A stretch of 64,000 bases of DNA from Thioflexithrix psekupsensis. GTDB taxonomy: Bacteria; Pseudomonadota; Gammaproteobacteria; Beggiatoales; Beggiatoaceae. The stretch lies in assembly GCF_002149925.1 (NCBI RefSeq), contig NZ_MSLT01000012.1, forward strand, positions 744,001-808,000, read 5' to 3'. Both the position numbers and the translations under genes were made by a program. Under the pieces are notes generated by a model. That model saw nothing but the letters and a program-made list of their open reading frames with translations, ran no database searches and was not told the DNA's origin. Below, in pieces: positions 1-9,607 of this stretch (positions within the stretch are counted from its first letter, which is position 1; each line of letters opens with the position of its first letter).

Positions 1-1
1 G

Positions 2-3000
2 GATAATGTAAAGCAAAATGTTACACAACACTTAGATTATGCGCCCAGTTTGCGCGAATTGCCTTGGTTGGCGACGGATAGCGTGTCACTGGATGCCGCA
101 TCAGATTGGACAGCACCGACAGGAATTGAACGATCTACGCTTGCTTTTTTGCAGTACACATCAGGGTCAACAGGTACTCCAAAAGGGGTCATGGTTAGCC
201 ACGGCAATCTGCTGCATAATAACGAATACATGGCAGATATTTGGGGGGGTTCTGTAGACAGCGTGATGGTGACGTGGTTGCCGATATTTCACGACATGGG
301 CTTAATCTATGGCATTCTGCACCCGATGTATAACGGCTATCCCTGTTATTTGATGTCGCCTGCGACTTTTGTACAACGTCCGTTTCGTTGGTTACACGCC
401 ATTTCGCATTACCGTGCGACACACAGCGGCGCGCCGAATTTCGCCTACGATTTATGTGCGCAAAAGATTACACCAGAACAACGACAACAACTTGACCTCA
501 GCGCGTGGGAAATGAGCCTAAACGGTGCCGAGCCAGTGCGGGCTGAAACTTATGAACAATTTTATGCGGCATTTAAAGAATGCGGCTTAAAAAACACTGT
601 AATTTCACAAGGTTATGGACAAGCCGAAACCACATTAGTGGTGGCAGGCGCACGTTATCAAGATGAACCCCATATCATTCATATTCGCGGCGATTTGCTT
701 GAAACCCAACACATCGCCGTCGCCGCACACCCAGAACATCCAGAAAAACAACGGTTTGTCGGATCAGGCGTGGTCGCAGCGGATGCCGATTTGCGTATTG
801 TCAATCCCGACACGTTACACGAATGTGCGGCGGGGGAAATTGGGGAAATTTGGCTGAACAGTCCCAGTGTTACACATGGTTATTGGCAGCGACCCCATGA
901 AACTGCGGCGACATTTGGTGCAAAATTACACGGCAAAGCCTACGCCCGCACGGGCGATCTGGGATTTGTATTAGAAGATCAATTGTTTATCACAGGACGT
1001 ATTAAGGACATGATGGTGATTCGTGGCAACAATCACTATCCGCAAGACATTGAATATACAGTAGAAATGGCGCATTCTGCGCTGCGAGAAAATGGACATG
1101 GTGCGGCTTTTTCCATTCAAGTGGACGGAGAAGAACGCCTTGTTGTTGTACAAGAAGTCAAACGCGAAGCCTTACGCCAATTGGACAGCAACGCGGTGTT
1201 TTCGGCGATTCGTCAAACAGTTTCAGAGGTACATGACTTACAAATTTACGCTATTGTTTTACTGAAAACCGACTCAATCCCCCGCACGTCTAGCGGAAAA
1301 ATTCAGCGCAGTGCCTGCCGCGAAGCCTTTTTAAAAGAAGAATTGCACGTTGTCGCACGATGGCAGCAGCAAGACGTGAAATCTGCCGTCGCCACGTCTT
1401 CCATTACAAAAAATATCCCACAAAAATCAACGGCAGAAATTCAAAATAAATTACTGGAATTGATTAAACTGTATTTAAAAATTACCCCAGAACAGTTAGA
1501 TTTTAATGAACCCTTATTCCGTTATGGTTTGGATTCGGTCACGGCTTTGGGCATTGCGGGTGAATTAGAAGACAATTTAGGCATTCCGTGTTCTCCTACG
1601 CTGCTTTATGATTACCCAAATGTAAACGCATTGCTCGCCCATTTAACGGGCGCGCCCGCCACCTCACGTTTTACACCTGTTGCAATTTCAGAAATACAAA
1701 ATGATGAACCCATTGCCATTATTGGCCTAGCCTGTCGTTTTCCCGGTGCAGAAAACAGCGAGGCGTTTTTGCAATTGTTACACACGGGACAAAACGCCGT
1801 CGTTCCCGCAAACAGTCAACGTTGGAAACAAGATTCGTTTTACGGAAAAGGACAAAATCCCCATGATGAACATCCGCGCCGTGGCGGATTTTTATCGCAA
1901 GTTACTGGTTTTGAACCCGAATTTTTCGCCATCGCCCCACGCGAAGCCGAACAAATCGATCCCCAACAACGCCTATTATTAGAAGTCACTTGGGAAGCCT
2001 TAGAAGCGGCAAATTTACCCGTAGATCGCTTAAAAGGCAGTCGTACAGGCGTATTCGTTGGCATCAGCACCAATGACTATACCCGTTTACAAGTTCGTGC
2101 AGGCGAGCCACTCACCGCGCATACGGGAACAGGCAATACATTTTGTATTGCTGCAAATCGCCTTTCTTACGTATTAGACCTACAAGGGCCGAGCATGGCG
2201 ATTGACACGGCGTGTTCTTCTTCGCTGGTTGCGGTGCATCAAGCCTGTGTCAGTTTGCGTCAAGGGGAGAGTGAATTGGCTTTGGCGGGTGGAGTGAATT
2301 TAATATTAAGCTCTGATTTTTCAGAAATTTTTGCAGCCGCTAACATGTTATCGCCCGATGGGCAATGTAAAACATTTGATGCTTCAGCCAATGGTTATGT
2401 ACGCGGGGAAGGGTGTGGGGTGTTGGTATTAAAACGACTCAGTGAAGCACAACGTGATGGCGATACGGTATGGTCTGTTTTACATGGTTCAGCCGTGAAT
2501 CAAGACGGGCGCAGCAACGGCTTGACCGCGCCCAATGGCAAAGCCCAACAAGCTGTAGTCAATTCTGCATTACATTCAGCAAAAGTAAACGCCACCCAAA
2601 TCAGTTATGTCGAAGCCCACGGCACGGGTACGCCACTGGGCGATCCCATAGAATTGAATGCGTTAAGTGAATTACTGCGCGCCAATCGCTCACCAGAACA
2701 GCCTTGTTGGGTGGGATCGGTAAAAACAAATGTGGGACATTTGGAAGCGGCCGCGGGCATTGCCGGTTTAATCAAAGTGATTTTGTGTTTACAGCATGAA
2801 ACTATTGTACCACATTTGCATTTTAAACAACTTAATCCCTTGATTCAATTAGATAAAACCATTCACATTCCCACCGCGCCCACGCCTTGGCCAAGTGATA
2901 CCGAAGGGCGACGCTATGCGGGAGTGAGTTCCTTTGGTTTCGGCGGGAGTAATGCGCATGTGATCGTGGGAAATACACCAAAGTGCGATCCGCCTCCTGC

Positions 3001-6000
3001 CCATGACCTTCCCCTTGCCCAAGCCAGTTATCATTGCATTCCTTTATCTGCACGAGAAATCAATGGCTTGCGTCAATTAGCAGGGCGTTATTATGAACGA
3101 ATCCACACCGATCCGAGTATAGAATTAGCCGATTTAGCGCATACGGCTCGTTTAGGACGTACTGCATTATCCCAACGTGCTGCGCTCATTGCAGGTGATA
3201 CGAATGCTCTATTAGAGCAGCTTTCTGCATTACGCGATGGAGCGGAACACCCCGACAGCGTCTATGGTGTACCACAAACACAAACGGCATTTAAAGTGGC
3301 CTTTTTGTTTACGGGACAAGGTTCACAATGGGCAGGAATGGGGCAGGAGTTATACGAAACACAACCCGTTTTCCGTCAAACTTTAGACGAATGCACCCAA
3401 ATCCTTGCCGATGAGTTGCCTAAGCCCTTGTTATCCGTGATGTTTGGGGAAGACAGCGCGTTGTTAGATGAGACGCAATACACGCAGCCCGCTTTATTCG
3501 CTTTAGAATACGCTTTAGCGAGTTTATGGCACTCTTTTGGGATACAACCTGTGGCCGTTTTAGGTCATAGCGTGGGCGAATATGTGGCTGCTTGTATCGC
3601 GGGCGTGTTCAGTTTGGAAGACGGATTGCGTTTAATTGCCACGCGAGCGCGTTTGATGCAATCCTTGCCACAAAATGGCGACATGTTGGCCGTGCAAGCC
3701 GATGAAAAAACAGTACAGCACTATATTTCTGCTTATTTAGATCGGGTAGATATTGCAGGCATTAACAGTGTCAATAACGTTATTATTTCAGGCGAACGCG
3801 AGGCCATTAAAACCATTGCCAATAATGTACAAAGCGCAAATATTAAAACCACTTATTTAACGGTTTCTCATGCGTTTCATTCGCCTTTAATGCAGCCGAT
3901 ATTAGATGAATTTGCGGCTTATGTGGCAAAAATTACTTTACATCCACCGCGTTTGCCGATTATGAGCAACGTCACAGGTGATGCTACGGCTGACATGACA
4001 AAGCCCCATTATTGGGTGACACATTTGCGTCAAGCCGTGCGTTTTGCGCAAGGAATGCAAGCCTTAGAACAATTGGGTTGTAATATTTTCTTAGAAATTG
4101 GCGCAAAACCCGTTTTACTTGGAATGGGCGCGCAAGCCGTGCAGCATCCCACGCAAGCCCTATGGTTGCCCAGTTTACGCCCCAATGTGTCGGCTTGGCA
4201 GCAATTACAGCATAATTTAGGCGTTTTATTTGTCAATGGATTTGCATTAGATTGGGCAGCGATTGAAGCGCGTCAATTGGTGAAAAAGATTAATCTCCCG
4301 CTTTACCCTTTCCAACGTCAATATTATTGGTTAGAAAAGTCTGTTTATTCCACAGCTATTTCCGCCGACAATAACAGTCCTGCATTGCATCCTTTATGGC
4401 AGAAAAAATTGCATGTGCCGTTATTGCGGGAAAATGTTTTTGAAACGGGATTTAGTTTTGAATCGCCCACTTTTTTATCGGATCACATTATTTTTCAACA
4501 GTGTGTGGTGCCGGCGGCGAGTCATATTTCTATGCTGATTGCGGCAGCAGGTTTGTTATTTGAAGAAAAAGCCTGCACTTTGGAAAAAATCTTGTTTTTC
4601 CAAGCCTTAATTATTTTAGAAAATCAACCACGTACTGTACAAGTGGTGTTGACTCCAGAAACAGAAAAGTCAGAGAAACCAGATCGCCATGCGTTTAAAT
4701 TAATCAGTTTTACCAATGGGTTAGCGGATGATCGTCATGTGTGGGCAGAGCATTTAAGTGGTATTTTAGCGCATCGTGCGCCTCCCACGGCTTTAGTGTC
4801 GTTGAGTGACATTCAAGCCCGTTGCACGGAGCAATTGGCGGGCGATCTCGTTTATGAAACGATGTCTAAACATCAATTTGCTTTAGGCGACAGTTTTCAT
4901 TGGGTGGAGACCTTGTGGCGGGGTGAAAATGAGATTTTATCCCGTTTACAACGCCCGCAAGGACTTGATGATGCAGATGAATACGAAGTGCATCCGGGGT
5001 TAATCGATTCTTGTTTTCAACCTTTTTTCCTGAGTTTTCCGATAGAAGCGGATAGTACATTTGTGCCATTCAGTTTGGAAAAATTCGTGTTTCATCGCCA
5101 AGCTAATCAGAGTACGTTATGGAATTGGATGAAAATTAAACCGTCGGCTGATGGTAATTCATTGGCGATTGACATTTGTTTATTTGATGAATCGGGCTGG
5201 GTGATGGCGGAGGCGATAGGTTTGGAGTGTCGCAAAGCCAATCGTAGTGCATTATTGCGTAGTCTTGAAAAGGATGTGAATGCGCTATTGTATGATGTTT
5301 CATGGCAAAATGTACCCAAATCGCAAGCCTTAGCCTTGCCAGAAAATACAGGTTGTTGGTTGATTTTCGCGCCTGATACGGCTTTATCTCGTCGTTTAAT
5401 TGAACAATTACAATCGATTGGCGAAGTGTGTGTGCAAATATGCGCAGGCGATGCGTATCGTCAAATCGATGATCATCGCTTTGAACTTGATCCCAAACAG
5501 CCTACACAATTCGCTCGTTTGTTAGACGATATTTTTACCAAAAATCTGCGCCCTTGTCATGGTGTGGTACAAATGTGGGGGGTAACGCCTTCTCATGTAG
5601 ATTTTTCTGCACCCGATCAGTGGAATTTGCCCACAATTTTGGGGGGGACGCTGCATTTGGCGCAGGCGTTGGTGCAGCGAGAATGGTTAAATAGCTCACC
5701 TCAGTTGTATATTGTCACACAAGGCGCAGTGGCGATTTCAGACGCGCCGCGAGCGGTTAACCCTCTACATTCCAGTTTGTGGGGCTTGGCGGCGGTGATT
5801 CATTTAGAACAGCCGCAATTGCGTTGTCGTTGTGTGGATTTGGATGTTTCTGCGGGGGAAAATGCTTTATTTGCATCTTTATGGCAAGGATTACATTGGA
5901 ATTCGGGTAAATTTCAAGTCAATCATTTGGCATTTCGTGATTCAGAACAGTCTGATTCTGAACAAGTTTACACGGCTAAATTGCAATCACACCGTGCTGT

Positions 6001-7201
6001 ACAAAATAATTCTGTCGATTGGCAAATAAAAGCAGAAGCCAGTTATTTGATTACGGGTGGTTTGGGTGCGTTGGGTTTACAAACGGCGCAATGGTTAGCG
6101 GGTTTGGGAGCGCGTCATTTAGTATTACTCAGTCGGCGTGCGCCCAGTGATGCGGCGAAAACGGTGCTGACTCGTTTGGAAGCCGCAGGCGTGCAAGTTA
6201 TTGTTTTGCATGTGGATATTGCGAAAATTGGCGTGTTAGATGAGTTGCGGGCGGCCTTGTCATCTTTGCCGCCCTTAGCGGGTGTCATTCATGCGGCGGG
6301 CGTATTAGCCGATGGTTTGTTGACGCAACAAACTTGGACGGATTTTGTGCAAGTTCTCGCTGCTAAAGCGGTCGGCACGTGGCAACTGCATGAATTAACT
6401 AAAGATTTATCGCTTGATTTTTGGGTGGCTTTTTCGTCTATCACGGGCGTATTGGGTGCGACAGGACAAGCGAATTACGCGGCGGCCAATGCGTTTATGG
6501 ATGGTGTCGTACATTATCGTCGTCGTCAAGGCTTGCCTGCCTTGTCGGTGAATTGGGGACCGTGGGCGGAAGCGGGCATGGCGGCGAATTTGTCCGAGCG
6601 AGAACAGGCGCGTTTACGTCATTTGGGTTTGGAGCGTATTGCGATAACGGAAGGGCTGGGCATTTTAGAACGCGCTTTGCGTCAAGATTTAACGCAGTTG
6701 GTTGTGTTACCTGTGCAATGGCGGGCATTTTTGGGACAGTATGCGTCAATTCCTGCGTTTTTAAGCGATTGGGTGGAAACGCAAGCCGCTGTTTCCACTG
6801 GTGTTTCTGATTTTATACGAGAATTACAAACACTTCCCGCAGTGCAACAAAAAACCCGCCTCACGCAACACGTGCGCACGCAATTGGGTAAAGTGGCGAA
6901 ATTGCGCGATGTGGCGAGTATTGAGCCGCGACAACGATTTTTTGATTTGGGATTAGATTCGTTAATGGCAGTGGAATTAAAGAATGCTTTACAAGTTTCT
7001 TTACAGCGAGATTTACGCGCCACATTAATTTTTGATTATCCCACTTTAGAAGCCTTAGTTGAGCATTTATTTAGCGAAGTATTAGGCTTAATTGAAAAGC
7101 CAGAAACGCCCACCATAACGGTGTTAAATAATGTCGATGATTGGTCAGAAGAAATGTTGTTGCAACGGTTAGAAGAGAAATTGGCGGGGTTGGGGGTTTA
7201 A
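2..7201 (+). CDS. Type I polyketide synthase, FAAL-ACP-KS-AT-DH-KR-ACP (5' partial)
   Basis: This is a single-module modular PKS that would activate a fatty acid as acyl-AMP, load it on an ACP and extend it once with malonyl-CoA. The frame is open to the left edge, so the N-terminus is missing and the TTG at nt 50 is not the start. Domains in order: FAAL (to about nt 1340; TSGSTGTPKGVMVSH), ACP (GLDS near nt 1530), KS (about nt 1700-2970; TACSSS with Cys at nt 2213, EAHGTGTPLGDP, KTNVGHLEAAAG), AT (about nt 3300-4210; GHSVGE with Ser at nt 3569, HAFH indicating malonyl specificity), DH (about nt 4390-5250), KR (about nt 6030-6580; TGGLGALG, Ser and Tyr in FSSITG and QANYAAANAF) and a second ACP (GLDS near nt 6955). 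There is no thioesterase. The charged C-terminal helix (LLQRLEEKL) could be a docking segment, so the chain probably passes to a partner outside the window. The DH motif is HxxxQxxxxP instead of HxxxGxxxxP, but the DxxxQ motif is present. Confidence 0.95.
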   Translation, partial: DNVKQNVTQHLDYAPSLRELPWLATDSVSLDAASDWTAPTGIERSTLAFLQYTSGSTGTPKGVMVSHGNLLHNNEYMADIWGGSVDSVMVTWLPIFHDMGLIYGILHPMYNGYPCYLMSPATFVQRPFRWLHAISHYRATHSGAPNFAYDLCAQKITPEQRQQLDLSAWEMSLNGAEPVRAETYEQFYAAFKECGLKNTVISQGYGQAETTLVVAGARYQDEPHIIHIRGDLLETQHIAVAAHPEHPEKQRFVGSGVVAADADLRIVNPDTLHECAAGEIGEIWLNSPSVTHGYWQRPHETAATFGAKLHGKAYARTGDLGFVLEDQLFITGRIKDMMVIRGNNHYPQDIEYTVEMAHSALRENGHGAAFSIQVDGEERLVVVQEVKREALRQLDSNAVFSAIRQTVSEVHDLQIYAIVLLKTDSIPRTSSGKIQRSACREAFLKEELHVVARWQQQDVKSAVATSSITKNIPQKSTAEIQNKLLELIKLYLKITPEQLDFNEPLFRYGLDSVTALGIAGELEDNLGIPCSPTLLYDYPNVNALLAHLTGAPATSRFTPVAISEIQNDEPIAIIGLACRFPGAENSEAFLQLLHTGQNAVVPANSQRWKQDSFYGKGQNPHDEHPRRGGFLSQVTGFEPEFFAIAPREAEQIDPQQRLLLEVTWEALEAANLPVDRLKGSRTGVFVGISTNDYTRLQVRAGEPLTAHTGTGNTFCIAANRLSYVLDLQGPSMAIDTACSSSLVAVHQACVSLRQGESELALAGGVNLILSSDFSEIFAAANMLSPDGQCKTFDASANGYVRGEGCGVLVLKRLSEAQRDGDTVWSVLHGSAVNQDGRSNGLTAPNGKAQQAVVNSALHSAKVNATQISYVEAHGTGTPLGDPIELNALSELLRANRSPEQPCWVGSVKTNVGHLEAAAGIAGLIKVILCLQHETIVPHLHFKQLNPLIQLDKTIHIPTAPTPWPSDTEGRRYAGVSSFGFGGSNAHVIVGNTPKCDPPPAHDLPLAQASYHCIPLSAREINGLRQLAGRYYERIHTDPSIELADLAHTARLGRTALSQRAALIAGDTNALLEQLSALRDGAEHPDSVYGVPQTQTAFKVAFLFTGQGSQWAGMGQELYETQPVFRQTLDECTQILADELPKPLLSVMFGEDSALLDETQYTQPALFALEYALASLWHSFGIQPVAVLGHSVGEYVAACIAGVFSLEDGLRLIATRARLMQSLPQNGDMLAVQADEKTVQHYISAYLDRVDIAGINSVNNVIISGEREAIKTIANNVQSANIKTTYLTVSHAFHSPLMQPILDEFAAYVAKITLHPPRLPIMSNVTGDATADMTKPHYWVTHLRQAVRFAQGMQALEQLGCNIFLEIGAKPVLLGMGAQAVQHPTQALWLPSLRPNVSAWQQLQHNLGVLFVNGFALDWAAIEARQLVKKINLPLYPFQRQYYWLEKSVYSTAISADNNSPALHPLWQKKLHVPLLRENVFETGFSFESPTFLSDHIIFQQCVVPAASHISMLIAAAGLLFEEKACTLEKILFFQALIILENQPRTVQVVLTPETEKSEKPDRHAFKLISFTNGLADDRHVWAEHLSGILAHRAPPTALVSLSDIQARCTEQLAGDLVYETMSKHQFALGDSFHWVETLWRGENEILSRLQRPQGLDDADEYEVHPGLIDSCFQPFFLSFPIEADSTFVPFSLEKFVFHRQANQSTLWNWMKIKPSADGNSLAIDICLFDESGWVMAEAIGLECRKANRSALLRSLEKDVNALLYDVSWQNVPKSQALALPENTGCWLIFAPDTALSRRLIEQLQSIGEVCVQICAGDAYRQIDDHRFELDPKQPTQFARLLDDIFTKNLRPCHGVVQMWGVTPSHVDFSAPDQWNLPTILGGTLHLAQALVQREWLNSSPQLYIVTQGAVAISDAPRAVNPLHSSLWGLAAVIHLEQPQLRCRCVDLDVSAGENALFASLWQGLHWNSGKFQVNHLAFRDSEQSDSEQVYTAKLQSHRAVQNNSVDWQIKAEASYLITGGLGALGLQTAQWLAGLGARHLVLLSRRAPSDAAKTVLTRLEAAGVQVIVLHVDIAKIGVLDELRAALSSLPPLAGVIHAAGVLADGLLTQQTWTDFVQVLAAKAVGTWQLHELTKDLSLDFWVAFSSITGVLGATGQANYAAANAFMDGVVHYRRRQGLPALSVNWGPWAEAGMAANLSEREQARLRHLGLERIAITEGLGILERALRQDLTQLVVLPVQWRAFLGQYASIPAFLSDWVETQAAVSTGVSDFIRELQTLPAVQQKTRLTQHVRTQLGKVAKLRDVASIEPRQRFFDLGLDSLMAVELKNALQVSLQRDLRATLIFDYPTLEALVEHLFSEVLGLIEKPETPTITVLNNVDDWSEEMLLQRLEEKLAGLGV

Positions 7202-7256
7202 GGTTGTTTGTTTTCTGGGGGCAAAAAGTTTTTTTTTGCCTCTGGTTGGGGTTTTT

Positions 7257-7330
7257 CCTCGTTCCCACATGGTGAGGCTGTAACTGAAAAAGAGGTTTCT
7301 TTACAGCCTCTCGCCATGTGGGAATGAGAT
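7257..7330. repeat. Palindromic repeat (TCGTTCCCACATGG type)
   Basis: Two arms of about 27 bases face each other: TCGTTCCCACATGG...GGCTGTAA on the left and TTACAGCC...CCATGTGGGAATGAGA on the right. A related pair lies at 8101-8230 and a single degenerate arm near 9138-9160. I read these as a dispersed REP/MITE-like palindrome. It follows the PKS stop and could also act as a transcription stop, but no clean U-tract follows it. Confidence 0.7.
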
Positions 7331-7346
7331 AAATGATGGGTTATGT

Positions 7347-8045
7347 CTATATTGGAGAGCCTAGTTCTTTAGCAAGCTCGGCTATTTTCGCAACATCTTC
7401 CTCACGGAGACAGTCGATTAAACAAATCTTATTGCCGAGGCCATTTAGGGAGGTTCCCATGATGATACCTTTGTTGGTGATGGGATCAATCCAATATCTG
7501 TCATGAAATTCATCAGTTGTTACGTAATGAACTTCAACTCTCCGATCAATAACAGCGAGAATGTCGGTTTTTGCTTCGTTTTTTCTCCCATTAGTTATGA
7601 AGCATATCTCTTCAAGATCACTAGAAACTTGACTCAAGAGCCTTGAAAATAGCTGACCGACATCAATTCTTGTTGATTTTGCGAAGAAATAGGGATCAAT
7701 AATTATAAGTTTTTTTGCCCCTTGTAGTTTCTTAACAAATTTTGTAACAACCTCCTCAATTTCGTCGATGGGCATTGATCGCGATGTTATATCCTCCATC
7801 ACAATGTCGAATTTAAAAAGCCGAGACAAACCGTGTTCGGCGATATAATCGAGGAACTCGTGTCTAAACTCATGGACAGGCGACAAGATTGGACAAATAT
7901 CGAATTTCTCACGAATTCCCATTTTGGACATTTTTTCTACGAAGTCGTTAATGAAGTCCACTTCACCACTTTTTGGCGTGACCTTAATAACTGCTGTTGA
8001 AACCAGTGCCTTCTTGATAACTCCTTCTTCATCTTTGAATTCCAT
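7347..8045 (-). CDS. Hypothetical protein with phospholipase D-like C-terminal part
   Basis: This is a 232-residue soluble protein with no signal peptide. The C-terminal third carries FHDRYWI followed by IMGTSLNGLG, which resembles one half-site of PLD-superfamily proteins (His-Asp-Arg, then a Gly-Thr-Ser-Leu-Asn loop). A second HKD-type half is not evident. A hydrophobic strand (KLIIIDPYFF) occurs mid-protein. A good ribosome site (AAAGGAG) lies 6-7 bases before the ATG. The gene stands alone between two palindromic repeats of the same family and next to a dead restriction gene, an accessory or defence-type context. The function is unknown; the PLD-like assignment rests on motif appearance only. 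Confidence 0.6.
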   Translation of the reverse strand: MEFKDEEGVIKKALVSTAVIKVTPKSGEVDFINDFVEKMSKMGIREKFDICPILSPVHEFRHEFLDYIAEHGLSRLFKFDIVMEDITSRSMPIDEIEEVVTKFVKKLQGAKKLIIIDPYFFAKSTRIDVGQLFSRLLSQVSSDLEEICFITNGRKNEAKTDILAVIDRRVEVHYVTTDEFHDRYWIDPITNKGIIMGTSLNGLGNKICLIDCLREEDVAKIAELAKELGSPI

Positions 8046-8100
8046 AACAGCTCCTTTTTAGAACATAAAAAACACGAAAAGACTTTCGCAACTTCCTATC

Positions 8101-8230
8101 GTCTCGTTCCCACATGCCGAGACTGTAAAAGAAGCTCATTTTTCAGTATTCGATAATGAAAAATCAATAAGTTACGAACGAAAAAATGGTGTTTTTGTCA
8201 GTTCTTTTACAGCCTCGGTGGATGGCAACG
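8101..8230. repeat. Inverted palindromic repeat pair
   Basis: The left arm (8101-8137, TCTCGTTCCCACATGCC...CTGTAAAAGAA) and the right arm (about 8200-8230, TTCTTTTACAGCCTCGG...) are imperfect inverted copies of the element seen at 7257-7330. The right arm ends about 15 bases from the end of the truncated EcoRV-like gene. Between the arms is about 60 bases of AT-rich sequence with no gene. Confidence 0.55.
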
Positions 8231-8244
8231 CAAAAAAACGCACC

Positions 8245-8677
8245 TTATCTGCTTTTATCGCTGGCAATTTTCCATTTTTCGACGGCGAAAAACTGAAAAT
8301 CTCTTACAACGGATGCAATAGAGTGTAATTCTCCTACTGTATATTTTTGAGTTTCATCAATCACTCCTTCATCTGCACGGTTATAAATAATTCCTAAGCA
8401 GAAATGACCTGAATATGATCCGTATGGGAATTGAATATTTTTTGTGCTGGTACGATCTTGAAAGTATTTACCATGAGAGCCAAGTAAAGCCGTTGCAAAG
8501 ATATGGTTTATCTGAAAGTCGATAAGTTGTTTTAAAATCAACAGCAAATTTTATATCTTCGTTATCCGATTTCACAAAAGACAGATCGGGGTAATAGTTT
8601 TGATGATCAGCAAGCACTATTTTATATTTATATTTTTTTGCAAATTCCATTAGTTTAGGAAAAAGGTGAATTTCAAG
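8245..8677 (-). pseudogene. EcoRV-like type II restriction endonuclease, frameshifted and truncated
   Basis: Two overlapping frames on the minus strand join into one protein resembling EcoRV. The first part (8698-8468 frame) contains HQNYYPDLSF and FAVDFKTTYR, matching the EcoRV catalytic region in which Asp74, Asp90 and Lys92 bind metal. The second part (8547-8245 frame) contains STKNIQFPYGSYSGH and FFAVEKWKIASD, matching the following EcoRV segments. The reading frame changes near nt 8485-8492. The N-terminus is missing: the first residues are encoded by the end of a MITE that begins at 8678. The C-terminal roughly 70 residues of a 245-residue EcoRV are also absent. No cognate methyltransferase is adjacent. 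The assignment comes from remembered EcoRV sequence; the gene is certainly non-functional as a full enzyme. Confidence 0.8.
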
Positions 8678-8847
8678 TACCAAAATTAAGCCACTCATAA
8701 AACTTTATCTGTCTGAATCAGAATTTACAGAATAAAAAATTCAAAGAAAATAAACGACGTGCAAAAATCAATTTTGAAAATTCTTTAATTCCGTAAATTT
8801 TGATTCTGACAAAATAAGGATTTTATAAACCATATCTTTTTGGTATA
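8678..8847. repeat. MITE copy A (TATACC/GGTATA family)
   Basis: The element begins TACCAAAATTAAG and ends CTTTTTGGTATA. Internal inverted segments (TCTGAATCAGAATTTACAG and its near complement before 8811) give the palindromic core shared with the other copies. It replaces the 5' end of the EcoRV-like gene. Confidence 0.75.
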
Positions 8848-8867
8848 GCAAGATATTTTTCGGGTGC

Positions 8868-9065
8868 TATACCAAAATTAAGTCATTCATAAAATTTTTC
8901 TGTCAGAATCAGAATTTACAGAATTTTAGGATTTTCAGAATTAAAGAATAAAAAATCTGTTTAAAATAAATGACTTGTAAGAATCAATTTTGAAAATTTT
9001 TTAATTCTGTAAATTCTGATTCTGACAAAATTAAGGATTCTTATGAACCATATCTTTTTAGTATA
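8868..9065. repeat. MITE copy B (TATACC/GGTATA family)
   Basis: This is a full-length copy of about 198 bp in the same orientation as copy A, 20 bp away. It starts TATACCAAAATTAAG and ends TTTTTAGTATA. The core contains GTCAGAATCAGAATTTACAG and TGTAAATTCTGATTCTGAC. The rest of the interval up to 9181 holds no gene, only one degenerate TCTCGCTCCCACAC arm near 9142. Confidence 0.8.
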
Positions 9066-9181
9066 TCACTGTATTTTTACTATGTCAACATAAAGTAATA
9101 CTGAAGAAAACCCGTGATTTAGTGCGGCGTTTTAGCCCGTTATCTCGCTCCCACACACCATGCAAAAAGGCGCATTTCTAA

Positions 9182-9607
9182 TTAAGAAACAGGACGAGAA
9201 GCTGGGGATTTTGCTGTAAAAATAGCCAACCAACATAACCACAGTAAAATACAAACTGCCGCAAGCCTCTGCCCTGTCCCCACAGGTAACAAATGGTTAC
9301 TAAGTGAAACAAAAAGCCCCATGGCCGTACCCAACCCCCAACATACCGCTTTTCCATAACCTTGACGAAAAATATGGACATAATATGGAGTAAGGTACAT
9401 CACCAAGCCAAGCTGTACAAAGGCAATTGCCACAAAAGCAATATGAATCACGGCAGAATTCCTCAAGTCAATCTCCCCTGCGCCCACCAAACACAAAGCA
9501 GCTCCCATTAGCAGCATGGGAATGATTTTTTTTGCATGGTAAACGGCCGCCATTACACCCGATGCTCCAGCAACCGAAGCGGCCAACAATAAGAAAGCCC
9601 AAATCAT
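9182..9607 (-). CDS. Membrane protein, C-terminal part (possible DUF998-like)
   Basis: This is a 141-residue very hydrophobic protein with about four or five predicted membrane helices. It starts MIWAFLLLAAS at an ATG that overlaps the stop of the upstream small frame (TAATG). A run of six T bases sits exactly at that junction, and a seventh T would fuse the two frames into one protein of about 190 residues. It may therefore be the second half of one gene broken by slippage, or a translationally coupled second cistron. The function is unknown; DUF998 is only a resemblance in layout. Confidence 0.55.
   Translation of the reverse strand: MIWAFLLLAASVAGASGVMAAVYHAKKIIPMLLMGAALCLVGAGEIDLRNSAVIHIAFVAIAFVQLGLVMYLTPYYVHIFRQGYGKAVCWGLGTAMGLFVSLSNHLLPVGTGQRLAAVCILLWLCWLAIFTAKSPASRPVS

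Noticed and set aside
6421-6810. 129-residue overlapping frame within the PKS KR region
   Set aside because: It is a shadow of the PKS in another frame, with low-complexity Gly/Cys-rich sequence.
50-7201. TTG at nt 50 as start of the polyketide synthase
   Set aside because: The frame continues upstream to nt 2 without a stop, and the FAAL domain lacks its N-terminal part, so the gene is cut by the window edge.
7219-7240. Hairpin GGCAAAAA/TTTTTTGCC after the PKS as a terminator
   Set aside because: The T-run is part of the stem itself and no U-tract follows, so support is too weak.
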